Shown piece after piece: positions 24,656-35,865 of a stretch of 64,000 nt of DNA (position 1 is its first letter; every line of letters starts with the position of its first letter). A program made the translations under genes and the position numbers. The DNA is from Pelodera strongyloides (taxonomy: Eukaryota; Nematoda; Chromadorea; Rhabditida; Rhabditidae), in contig JAANDG010000105.1 of NCBI GenBank assembly GCA_036852015.1, positions 124,001-188,000 of the forward strand. The letters are read 5' to 3'. The notes under the pieces were generated by a model. The model was not told the origin of the DNA and did not search any database. It saw nothing but the letters and a program-made list of their open reading frames with translations.

Positions 24656-25858
24656 AAGGTATGTCTGTTGCACGCCATTTTTAGTGAGTAAAATTATTTA
24701 ATTAGTATTTTTTTATTTAATTAGTAAAATTTGCTAAACGCCCTAAACATATCACCCTCCGAAAAGAGTAACCGAGTCGATTGTTGAACTCAATATCTTT
24801 GTTCTGCTCTCTGCGAATGTGTCTGGGATCTTTTGTATCCTGGCTTCATTTGTCACATATCGGAAATACATGTTTCAAAACTGTTCGCACAAACGTCACC
24901 ACCTGTCAGTTATCTATGAAAAGAGAGACACTCTACTCTCTTTTTTTTTACCGAGTGGACTCTTTGTTTCAGTGTTACACGAACACTATGACAATCATGA
25001 CATGTTGATTTGGCAACTCATTTTTGTGACTATAAGGGAAACGCATATACACAATATAGGTTCACATTTGATACGTGAAGCGAAGACGATTCGGAGGAAA
25101 TGTTGTTACGCATTCGCATAACTGTTTAGCAAATTATAGCAAACCATTTCAGGGACGAAAGTTTTGTCAAAAGCTTGAAAGATCGACATCGCTACTGTGG
25201 CAGGAAACTTTGGTAGCATATGTCCAAAAGTAGATTACAAATTGAGTGCTAATATGTTTAGCATAGTTTTATGAAGCGATCTATTTTTGTGCATAACTCC
25301 GCATTTGAAATGATGGTTGGCCTCCTCTAGATGTATGGTTCAACTCTGACTATCGCATACGCAACGACTGAAACCCCAATTGTCATGTTAATACAAGTAC
25401 AAGCCAGCTTTGCCTATGCTATTTATTGACTACTCTCCTGCTATTTGATGTATCTTCTATTTTTATTAACTTATCTGCTCTTGAAACGGGAATTTGTGTA
25501 CTATCAAGATCTCGATGTTTTTTTCCTATTTTGATGATGTTAGCCTTTTTTGCGCTTTTTTTGGACTAAACTTCAGTTTGCTTAGCTTTCGGAGTTCCTG
25601 ATTATAATTATCATTTTAGTTTTGTCACATTTTTGCCCCTTTGCAGTCTCAAAACTTCTCAATGCGCTTAAATTTATATTTTCAGGTTAATAATTCGTTC
25701 TGTCGTATATGTGTTGTGGTTTTAGTGCTTTAGGATAAATGATATTGCCTATGATCATGTTTTGTTTACAATTGAACGCAAATTGATTGTCAAATTTGTA
25801 GTGCCACATGTTGTACTAAGATAATTAAAGAATGATTTATTTCGGTTATCACAGATTA

Positions 25859-27770
25859 TCATACCCAACCAAGATTCTGGCTGTATCGATGAAATGTCCT
25901 TCGATCTTCTTCGAATTTGTACGAAGCCTTCGCCCGGAAATATTCGTACACGTTGTAGATTGCCTGAACGATGGGGTAAATGGACATCGAGCTAATTCTT
26001 GAAAAATGTCGAACATGTCTGCGGCGGAGAAAAACCCTGATTTATCTTTTGACTGGAAGTTTACAAATTGCTTCTCAGAGGTTAAATTAGTAGTGTGGAG
26101 TGCTATTGAATAACTCATTGACAATTTTAGGAGCTACGGCACTGTTCATCTATGGTCTATAAATGAAAATTTCACACACGCTTACCTGTAAAGCTAAGGT
26201 GCTGTATATCAAATGGAATAACAAAATAAATATCACAAAAAGAATATGCATGTCGGCGTTGGCAACTGAAATGTTTCTTTATGATTATGGCATAACGGTA
26301 TCTTTTTTTTCTTGAACATACGTCTGTGGTGATATATTACACTTCAACAACAAAGAAGTACAAGTAATACTTATACCAATGATAACAATAATAAAATAGG
26401 TTCTCACCAGTTATTGTTCGAAAAAGCAGTGACAAAAATCGTATCAATATTTTCCGCTTAAAAACGGCTAGAAGTGAAGCGATGCTTAATAAGAGAATGC
26501 AACAGACGATTTCAACAACCTGAATGACAAAGTAGTGCTTCTTTGCATGTTCAATACATTTGATGTTCGAAGGTTTATTGCAGTATCAGAATTCGAGAAA
26601 ACAATCCTAATTGTAGTCTAATCGCCGCTGGTGTGTTTCGCGCACTGTCAATTATATAAATGTTCAGCAGCAGAATAAATTTCCTGTTGAAGTTCAGAGG
26701 ATGGCAAAGCCTTTCAACTTACCGTTAGGTCAAGCGCCTGGCTAGGGAAAAGTCTTACCTTTGTGCACATAAATGGCCAGAAGAGATGATGTCGTTCTCG
26801 GCACATCTCAACCAAAGCACAGACAAGTGCGCTTAAGTGGATACACTAAACATAAGGGAGTGGAATAGTTCACCTATACGTATGTTTATTTTAATAATTA
26901 AAAATACTGACATAAGAGGCAACACAGGTTGTATGAATGTGATTTTTCCTTTTTTTGGGGTATGTTAAGATGGCCACAACAGTGCCAGCTGAGAATCCCG
27001 ATTGATTTAGTTTATTGAAGTGTGACAAAATCGGCGGCGTGACTGCAACAAAAAAACTTACTGTTCGTAATACCGAGAACATGTCAAAATAACTAATCCA
27101 TAGTGGTAAAATCACAGCATAAATTAATAACAGAGATCCATCGAGAAAAAGAATCAGACGAGCCGCAGGCTGCAAATAGATAATCAGTCGTTGGATGAAA
27201 ACCAAATCAAAAACAACTTTCTGACGCGGGGGTTACCAAATAAAGGTGCGATTCAGAAGCAGGGAGAAGCTTTGGGGCACCACCACACATAGGCTCGACA
27301 AAATTCGAACAGATACGTTTTTAGCGACATTTTCCTACATTGACAGTGCCTGCACAAATCACAGCTAGTTTAGTTTCTTTTAGACGAATTTCATTCATAG
27401 ACATAATTTTTCATAGACACACATAGTTTCATGATTTTCGTTCGGCTCTGTTTTCCTCACCGAATCATCTCTGCAGCTCAATTCACCAAGAAACCAATGA
27501 AACAACATTTAAATAACACGAAAACAAAAGCTGTCTCCCTTCCATAATACATAAGCCGCGCAACTTACAGACGATCACGTAATTACACCTTAAAACAATC
27601 ACGTACCACAGCATGGAGCTTTTTACTAAAAGTGGTATATTCCTCGCCAAAGAAGTAGTTGAATTCATTCATCAACGATGACAGGAAAACTCCTCCAGTT
27701 TGACAAGGGTTGTACTGTTTCTTGGAATAAATTTGACAAATGCCCCCAAAGGCAGGTGACAGAAGGAGGC
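25859..27770 (-). CDS. Multi-span membrane protein, partial
   Basis: Unrecognised integral membrane protein; the N-terminus was not found. Minus-strand exons with good signals are 27770-27607, 27169-27062, 26831-26759, 26519-26408, 26265-26186 and 26133-25859. Hydrophobic spans include LILFLDGSLLLIYAVILPLW, VEIVCCILLLSIASLLAVF and MHILFVIFILLFHLIYSTL, so at least three to four membrane segments. The C-terminus is polar and basic (YNVYEYFRAKASYKFEEDRR, ending NLGWV). Two places do not close. Exon 27169-27062 ends phase 0 while the next enters phase 2, so an exon is probably missing. The final exon also needs a change of frame near 25990, where two coding-like frames overlap. It could be a nematode-specific four-span family member; no function is assigned. 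Confidence 0.55.
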
Positions 27771-28139
27771 CTGGAAAATAATTTACAACAGGTGAAACCG
27801 AAAAGAATGTTCATATTATTGGTTCAAGAAGTTGTGAAATATGAACTGTGATTAGCATAGAGAATGGAAAAAATCAAGACAAGCAAGAGCGGATAGTTCA
27901 TTGAATACCAGATATGTCAAATGAAACTTCAATACCATCACTATTATTAAGTGTACAGAGAGCACATGTAATATACAATGGCTTGGCGTACTTTGCGTAA
28001 ATAAGGTTCACGAAACCTTGGATCTCCAAAAACAAACAGGCGAAATTTTCAACGTTGCCATGACCTCTTTTATATAATTGCTTGCAATTAGTAAGTATAC
28101 TGTAATTGAACTGACGTCGCGATTGTGAGTTATCTACCA

Positions 28140-30020
28140 AGCAAGCAAATTCTTAATGTGTGATAAAGCTAGCAATTGAGAACACGCTACCATATTATTG
28201 TCGCGACCATTGTAATGAGCTGTAAATGGGGTTTGAAAAAAGGAAACGACCCACCAAAATAGCTCAACGTTAGGGTGATTAGTGGGTGCTAATGGGAGTA
28301 TTTATATGAAATGGGGCCACATAAATTTCAGAGGTGTAATTATTACGTGTCAAGAAGGAAGTCATGTTTTGTAAACTTACACGCATAACAATGAAAAGAT
28401 GTTCAACATTGCTCATAAACAAATCGATCATTAGCATACGCCCGCATACAATATATTGCAATAAGCAAAGTCAAAACAAAATAACAAAACGAAAAAAAAT
28501 CATATCTACTGATTTCTAAAATGTTACTCGGTGTAGGAACGATCATTTACTAAATGTGTGGTTTAAATGGATAAAGAATCGATCCAACATTGTAAGGTGA
28601 TCTGTCTATTTCAATTTTGCAGGGTGTGTGTGTTTCTGCAAAATGCTGGTTACTTTTTTCAAAAGTTTCGAAACTGCACCCGACCGGTGGTGTCAAGTGT
28701 TTTGTTTGAAGACTTTGGAATATTGCATGCGTTTCGAGTTTGTGAATATGAAGAAGGAACTGATGGATGCTGCCATGACAGAACAGACATGCTGGCCACT
28801 CTCTCATTACATGTGAGGGTCCCCTCTGTCCTGTCCCTTCCTGATAGGACGCCTTCCCTCTAACCAGGGGAAAACCCTTGAGCAAGAGGTTGCGAGATTG
28901 ACAACTGTTCATTTTGTCTCCACTCAGGCTCTCTCGACCAATACGTCGATCTGCGAGAGACGAATGAACTACACGATACGCTCACAAATGACAAAATAAC
29001 TGTAAGTGATGGGATTTGTGGAAAGGTTACGCAAACTTTGTGACAGAAATCAGTTCGATAGAATGGTAAAGTCGAGGCAAAGTTCAGAAACGACAGCCAT
29101 ATATAACAAGACAACCAAAAGATTTGATTAGAAAAACATAAACAAATTCACAGAGATGTGCAGTCTAAGAAGCGTGTGACGCAATATTTGAACAAGATAG
29201 TTTTCGAATAAACTTGATATGGTCTGCTAGAATCCTTAGAGAAAGGGTGAAAAACAGCACAGCGGAAGCTTGTGGGAGTACAGTTCATTAATACGAGGTG
29301 AAGCTAAACCTATAAGAAAAAACCTTAGACATGAATGTTTAGGGGTATATTCCTTAAAATTAGCGGTGAACGAAGTATGTTGTAATGCTGTTTTGCGCAA
29401 TGAATACACATTTCATGAAGTTCAATAAGATAAGAAAAGCAAACAGTGCAGTTGCTGATTCACTAAAACAACCGTTGTTCGTAATATCGATTGTGCAGAA
29501 AAAATCAATTTAATATGGATAAAGCAAAATTTTGATGACTCGACTTTGAACCAAAATCCGACACTATTCAATTCATTACGGCGACCGAAAACAAAGGGAA
29601 ATATTATGTAATGGACGCAATTAATCAAGAGGTTTTCTGATCTATCTTGTTTCTTCCAGAACATATGTTGCGGCCGCCTTGTTATAATTGATATCTTAGA
29701 ATCGAACGAAGTTGCAAAAAATGTTTGCACTAATAGGTTGCAATGTTTAGGTTTGTACACGAAAGAGAATCAATCATTACTAGAAGCAAAAAAAATTAAA
29801 CCAGTTACCAGTATCGACATTGTAAAGTTATATTGGTTTTGTAGGACGCTCGCATTTTTCAAATTGTTTGTCACAACATCGAATGGATTTGGTCTTGATT
29901 GTACAAAACGCATGTGCTTTAGATTAAGTGGAATGAAGTCTTTTGAACTTGAGAAGCTTTAGTCAAACAATCGCCGTACACTCTAAATTAATTTCGTAAG
30001 TGTATATATTCGGACATAGG
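28140..30020. other. Intergenic; two weak exon-like stretches
   Basis: On plus, 28621-28811 follows an acceptor (TTTTGCAG) and ends at a GTGAGG donor; one frame is open (FETAPDRWCQVFCLKTLEYC). On plus, 28935-29001 lies between CTCCACTCAG and GTAAGT and has an open frame (SLDQYVDLRETNELHDTLTN). Their phases do not match directly. They may belong to an unseen gene or a decayed element. I see nothing else in this stretch. Confidence 0.25.
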
Positions 30021-30021
30021 C

Positions 30022-30279
30022 TTAGATGTAACCTTCTACAGAGGAAGAGCTCGCGGAATGTACGTAAGTTGTATTGTTGTGTTTTGAGCAACTGTCGCAT
30101 GTGGTATGTGTCACAATTCTCAGAGCTATGACACTTATTTTAGGAATGCTTCCGGTCAGTTTTTCTTCTTTGAGCAGCTGAATTTTACCGCAACGGATGC
30201 TTATTATTGAAATACTTTCTTCTTTAGACGAGGTTTCAAAAATACACCAAAGAGCAATATGGATCAGAATTATTAACAT
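30022..30279 (-). CDS. Candidate small secreted protein
   Basis: Single-exon frame of 85 aa beginning MLIILIHIALWCIFETSS, which looks like a signal peptide, followed by a polar Ser/Lys-rich body with three cysteines. It lies about 220 bp downstream of the lipase stop codon on the same strand. An upstream in-frame ATG at 30351 would remove the signal-peptide start. No family is recognised, and an open frame of this length in AT-rich DNA may be chance. Confidence 0.22.
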   Translation of the reverse strand: MLIILIHIALWCIFETSSKEESISIISIRCGKIQLLKEEKLTGSIPKISVIALRIVTHTTCDSCSKHNNTTYVHSASSSSVEGYI

Positions 30280-30502
30280 GTTTTTACGACGTGTTTTGTT
30301 GGGATCTTCAATACTCCTCCCGGGGAATTGACATTCATTATATGGTCGCAATTAAAAAGAAATCGTCATAGATCACACAACGGGCAGACAGTTTGATCAG
30401 CAACCAAGACACGTGTTTCACCTGTCCACATATCATAGCCAAAAATTGAAAGATTCTTTATGTGTGCAAGTATTAATTAACGTATTGTCAAAATGTATGT
30501 TT

Positions 30503-33500
30503 TCATTTTCTGGGGCATCCACTTTCGGCCCATTTTCCGAGGTCGTTATTGAAGTAGAAATGATGCTCTTCGATAGACAGATCTAGTTGACCATCGGAGC
30601 ACGACCTGACATTTGAATAGTTGAATGCATTAAATGTTTTTATTGTTTATATATTACAAAACATGTGGACTTTCTATGCGTAATAATTTGCGAAATGATA
30701 GAATTTTTCTTTTTGCCAACACTTGAGCAACAAGTGAATGTGCATGTTGTATGAGAGAAGCGTAGCATACTTCAATTCGCAGATTTTCGTTAAAATATAA
30801 ATGAACACACAAAAACACTTACTTATCCTCGTCTTCGGAGCAGACCTTGTAGTCAGCAGTGGACATGTCGTTGTTGTACCATACCTGACAATGAGCAAAG
30901 ACAATCAATCAACCGACGCTCTTCAAACAGTTAACCATCATACTATTTCAAAAAAGGGAACGCTCATATTTGGAAATATGTCGACCCTATCGTGCGGCGT
31001 ACGCGAAAGTAGTATTAAGTATGACCAAAAGTGTTCGAAAGGTTATGGTCTATCCTAGCTATTCCAATAATTTTCCGCTTATCACATATTCTATAGTTCT
31101 ATACACAATTGCCTGACAATTATAATTTCGTATTAGTATATGTACTATTTTTCCATACGCATCGTTTAAAATAATAATTAACTTTTTCTTTGTTGCAAGT
31201 GACCACTTACCTCGTACTTGTGATGATAATATCCCATATCTTCGAACGGAATATGAGGAGCGATATCGTGGTGATGGGTGACACGGAAGGAGTAATCAAA
31301 CTAAAATTACTCTCATTTTATCTCTTATTTATTGCCATTCTTATTCTAAGTAATATTAGCTTTGTTGGGCGAAACCCTTGCGCTACCGTTTGTTTTTCTG
31401 TAACTTTGTCAGTTTTGTTCCACGCAAAATCACAAAATGAAGAGGTGCGTCAAAGTGATTCAAATCTAAAATATTACCGTGTTATCATGTCCTTGTGCAA
31501 ATTCCTTGTCTCCAACTCGAGGCTCTCCGATGGTCAGCTGAAGACAAATTTTCAGAAACCTTCTTGATAATGCACATGTAGTAGTTAAAAATTACCGTGA
31601 ACAGAGAAAAGAAGGCGAAAAAAGAGTCAATACATACGAAAAGGAATCTACCCACCAGCTTGATCTTGGATTGGTCTACCTTCATAACCGAAACGAGGAA
31701 GTTGGCAGCGCACGCAGACATCGCACCTCCCAAGGAGTGTCCGGTGATCTAGAAATACAGTTGCTGTTAAGTGTATCAATGGTATTTTAAATTGAAATAT
31801 GAATTTACATACCTAAATGCCTCTGAAGCTAATCGGACAACATTCAGTTCCCATTCTCGTTCAATATTCAACTTGTTACGTTTAGTGCGTACATATATTA
31901 AGGAAATCCGACAAAAGCAAAAGCCGACTTCTATAAAAGTAAATCTGCATAACTAACCCAGATCTCGTAATCAGGATGTGCTTGGGCAAGAGAGAGGTAT
32001 TCATTCTTCATGCCTGAAAGGCACACTTAACCTGAGGAACAAGTACGCTTCTTATTTCATGCATCTTCAGCCCGTCCACTACTAGATTTGCAATACACTT
32101 ATATGTTTTCAGTGTTACTAAGAGCATAATTCTTCAAATGTACACCAGAGTGATGTACGATGACAAGTTCTCCCTAAGTGAAAGACAAGATAAACTTTTA
32201 TGTGCAGGATCTGTGTTTAACTCACCGCCAACCCAGAGCGCCAAAAAGGCATTGAAGAAGTACTCAGAAACATGACCACTTCCAAGTGGTACCTAGAACA
32301 AAATGAATGTTTGCCGCGTTTTACTTCCTCAGCTAAATGAATGGGTTCATACTAGAAACGATAAGGCAAACAGCCAGCGTCAACGAAGAGACAACAGATA
32401 AGATCGAGAACATTATGTTTTATTATGACGTCACGGTCTACATATAACCTCCTGCCGCAACAATTCTTAATCCAAATTCCCGCCTCACATACAACAAGGT
32501 GGCAGCGATATTGTAAAATCATTGAATACGTATAAAATAGGGTTCGATTCCCGGACGGTGCACCAATGTGGTAACCGGGTGTGTGATTTACTGGTCTGTA
32601 TACGTGTAACAGTTTATTAATCAGCGGTAGTCGGACGTAATATGGTACTAGCCAAGGCGAGGCGATGATGGGATCAGTCGGCGGTAGCAGGGAACGGTAG
32701 AGCGGAGTCGGTTGAATGGAGTGGCGACATGAGGCGGGTTACCTCAGGAATTTACCATGATGCTAGCGTCCAGCAGGGGGTTATATATCCCTTCTGGAGC
32801 TGCCTAACCGTCTGATCCATCTGCTGGCATATCCTACCTCACTTTTCTAGCTTTCTACCGTTTCTCGCTATCGTAATGAGTTGATCCCTTCTCCTGTGTT
32901 TTTCTAACAGGGTTTTCCTCGCGCATGCCTGATTGGCCTTCAAAAATGGTTTTTCTCCCTTCAAAAAAATGTCGCGGGAATGCCTCATTAGGGCTCCCGA
33001 GGTTTCTGCAAAACCCTGCTTTTTTGTGGATCATTGGTCCGCTATACTTGCAAAAATATGTTCCTCACTAAACATTATAAACTAACTGTATTTTAATTGG
33101 ATCGCTGTCGCTATAGCAGCGATATTGTAAAATCATTGAATACGTATAAAATATTAAAATAATTCACAAGTATATTCAAGCACTGACCTTCGCGTGAAGT
33201 ACTGATTCATCGGCTTCGACAAGCGTCTGAAGGTCGGTCGTGGTTCCTCTGCAAGCAGTTATATTTGGAGTTTTTTTTGTTGTTGTTGAGTTTTTGCAAA
33301 TATTATAAATGACCAAAGATGATCTCACCTGAATACCAAGGCTATGGCCTTTCTTGAATCCGAATAGGCCACATATCCACTGCAAGTATCCTCTTTCGAA
33401 GGATCACATTGGACCTCAATTCTGCGGCTCAACTGCAAGGAAAGCAAGATTAATTGTTTCCTTTGTCCGGGCAAGTGCAGACATTGGTCTTTTATGATAA

Positions 33501-33876
33501 GGCTACATACGATAACAGAAGTTGGCTGACTACGACTTCCACAGCAACAAACGAGTAAGATGATGGCCGATGAGGAAGATTTAAGAGCGTCAAATTCTGT
33601 TAGAAAGTAATGTGTACCTTTCCATCCATGGATGCAGTGATACAAGTTGTAGGGTCTTTCAGGTAAGCGGCTGCTGCAAGACCACATAGGGTGTTGCGAG
33701 CGAAGTCATCAGAGTACTAAATGATATTATGAACAGATACTTGATTAAAGATTTAAAAAAATCGCCTTCAGACAGGAATTGTTCAAATAAAGTTCCAAAA
33801 CCATTACCTGAGCTTTCGCAGCTTCCGAATAGGCCAAGAAAGCCAAGCAAAGAACCGCAACTAAATGGGACTTCAT
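30503..33876 (-). CDS. Secreted class-3 (alpha/beta hydrolase) lipase
   Basis: Extracellular triacylglycerol-lipase-type enzyme. Eleven exons close in phase to 287 aa: 33876-33808, 33716-33618, 33432-33329, 33248-33188, 32292-32226, 32013-31958, 31748-31656, 31537-31478, 31300-31211, 30884-30823 and 30605-30503. Residues 1 to about 20 form a signal peptide (SHLVAVLCLAFLAYSEA). The nucleophile elbow is ITGHSLGGAM with Ser157. Downstream motifs are TIGEPRVGD, THHHDIAPHIP (Asp215, probable acid) and GYYHHKYEVWY (His229/230, probable catalytic His). Six or more cysteines suggest disulfides. Length and motif order are typical of nematode lipase_3 proteins. The fourth intron is enlarged by a retrotransposon LTR insertion, leaving both flanking splice sites intact. 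Confidence 0.95.
32502..32539. repeat. 38-bp direct repeat, left copy
   Basis: Identical to 33116-33153. It starts GCAGCGATATTGTAAAATCA and ends TACGTATAAAATA. The two copies flank the inserted LTR-derived segment. Confidence 0.95.
32540..32565 (-). other. Retrotransposon primer-binding site for tRNA-Gly(GCC)
   Basis: Read on the minus strand it begins TGG and is the complement of a tRNA 3' end. On plus, 23 bases equal the last 23 bases of the tRNA-Gly gene at 24443-24465 and are followed by CCA, which nematode tRNA genes do not encode. It is separated by one base from the TG/CA terminus of the LTR. This is the classical position and form of an LTR-element primer-binding site, though the match extends beyond the usual 18 bases. 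Confidence 0.85.
32567..33118 (-). mobile_element. LTR of a retrotransposon (near-solo LTR)
   Basis: A segment of about 552 bp that reads TG...CA on the minus strand (TGCTATAG to TACCACA). In minus orientation it has TATATAA near 32788-32782, AATAAA at 32618-32613, then a U5-like end directly before the primer-binding site, so the order is U3, R, U5, PBS. No internal coding region or second LTR is present, and it is more GC-rich than its surroundings. It lies in lipase intron 4 in the sense orientation. The exact outer end is uncertain because the adjacent 38-bp repeat begins GCAGC. Confidence 0.75.
33116..33153. repeat. 38-bp direct repeat, right copy
   Basis: Identical to 32502-32539; see that entry. 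It overlaps the last three bases assigned to the LTR. Confidence 0.95.
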
Positions 33877-33879
33877 CTG

Positions 33880-35845
33880 GGTCCCTAAACATGTTAAACT
33901 CATATTAAATTCGGTGCGTACATAAATATAGAAAAAAATGGTAACACTTTGGCCCTCTTTGGAGAAAAAGGTTGAATGTTTCGGAAGCAGGTTTTGGCTC
34001 TTTATGTATTTCTTCGTTATCAGAATTTTCTCCATTTTGGGTGATATATCACCGACTTCCTGATAAGTAGAGCGGTGAGAATAAAAACCGCTGCGTATTC
34101 CCTGCTATAGTTGGGACGAAATGGAAAATATTTTTAAACGCGTGCCGTGATGTAGCAAATATTAAATAACCAACGCTTTTTAGGCTCGCAAGAAAAGCAG
34201 TTTTATTCAATGTTGGGCAGTATTATTTTTTTCATTTCAATTATAGCAATTGCCTAATTAACGCGCTATGCTTATTGCCAGCATGAAATGCCGTTCTTAA
34301 AATATTACGATAAAAAAGTAAGTAATACAAACTGAAATATATACGATCAAAATCAATGGCTATACATAAACTTATTACAGTAGCAATATTAATTCCGTGG
34401 ATAACACCGCGTTTCAAAAAACGACCTGGCGTTTGGAGTGGCACCTCATTGGAAACTACTTATTTACCGGATTTTTCCAACCTGCTATAAAAAAAACCTT
34501 TTTGCTTGTGCTGGAGCCAAATTTGTGAGATAATGGTATTGAAGAATGCTGTGCAATTTGGTGATAAGGTAACATCAGAGTGTGAAGGGCTTGTAATCTT
34601 TGGTCCATTATGGCTCTGCAACCTTAGCTTTTCCGGGTGCAGGCTTCAAAGTATGTGGACAAAGTTTGACATAGTCACGGGTTACAGCAATTTGCTAGAC
34701 ACAGTTGCTCGTTACGACGGTTCTGTTACGAACATTGTTGCGGCACATAACATGGCATGTGAAGGAATGCCTGAAGAGAAAGAATTATGTTCTTGTTCGT
34801 CGTTCGAATAAATTGCTTGGTCATAAACTGGTCATGAGTCCTAATTCCTGACTACGTATTTAGCCAATATGTCTTACTATTAATTTTTTTGGATATACTT
34901 AACTCTGTAGCCTTTCTACTAGGAGCACGTTGGAAAAAACCGAATACATTTCTTATACACTTACACTTAGATAGCTGATTCACGATACGGATGAATTGAT
35001 TCACATGGCGATCGTACGCATAGCAAACTGGAGTTTTTTTTGTTCGATATTGCTTTATTTATGTATTTTTTTCAATTCATTTTCTTCGACAGTATTAATT
35101 TTCATTCCCCCTTTTCGACAGTTTCTCTCAAATGTAGTCATAGATATTTTCTGGTGGCGCATAGCAACGTGTAGTTTCGTTTAAGAATTGCCGCGGGCCT
35201 ACATATATACACTTGCCACAGAGCAATTTGGGACCAATTCTTTGCGGCCCTATTGGGCATTACGAAACATACAGTACATTCTGGATGCCGCTGTAGTATC
35301 CATTTTGCTGCTAGTTTCTACCTTATTGACTCTAACGTACTCTAGGTCAACATAATATCACCTAGTTGTCAATATGAAACTGTCACAACATCTGTCGAAT
35401 GTACGTTCATGTTCCGCAGGTAGCAAACGGTTCCTTTTCCGCACCTTATTTTATAACATGATAGTTTCTCAAATTATCGAATGCCTCAATGAATTCTGTC
35501 GGTGTCAGCGCAAGTTTTCTTCTTCTTGGAGTTCTGCGTTACTCGTTCTCAAAAATCCAGCGAAACCGTTTTTTATGGGTTTACACGTTCATAAAACCAA
35601 TTTGAAAAATGAGCTGTAAACATGTTCGTTACTATGTTATTTCTTGTTACTCTTTCCTTCTTATTGTAGTGGGTGAGAATTATTTTGTCATGTGGTTGAA
35701 GCCATAATCTAATTGAGGTTTACACCAACGATTTCATTTCTTAGGCATGTATGCGTTTTTTTAGCACGAAGCTTTTCGCATTTCATCATATTACGATTCG
35801 TCACTTTTTATATAGAAATTGATATACTAATGACATTCGTTGTTT
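33880..35845. other. Divergent intergenic region between lipase and REJ gene
   Basis: About 2 kb separating two divergent genes, so it should hold both promoters. A plus-strand open frame of 101 codons (34506-34811) follows a TATA-like CTATAAAAAA at about 34485. Its composition is mildly coding-like (DIVTGYSNLLDTVARYDGS), but I found no splice partners or recognisable domain. No other feature is seen. Confidence 0.3.
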
Positions 35846-35847
35846 AG
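35838..35847 (+). promoter_or_regulatory. Acceptor upstream of the REJ gene start, with a minimal uORF
   Basis: TTCGTTGTTTAG ends at 35847, 18 bases before the signal-peptide ATG at 35866. This is a likely spliced-leader trans-splice site. The first bases after it are ATGTCGTAA, a two-codon upstream frame. Confidence 0.4.
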
Positions 35848-35865
35848 ATGTCGTAAGTGTTAATA

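Noticed and set aside
32157..32175. Short exon-like piece in the lipase gene
   Set aside because: It has acceptor- and donor-like ends, but including it breaks the frame. The exons at 32292-32226 and 32013-31958 join directly and match the lipase family.
34506..34811. 101-codon plus-strand open frame after a TATA-like site
   Set aside because: No domain, splice partners or conservation evidence. Mentioned within the intergenic entry, not as a gene.
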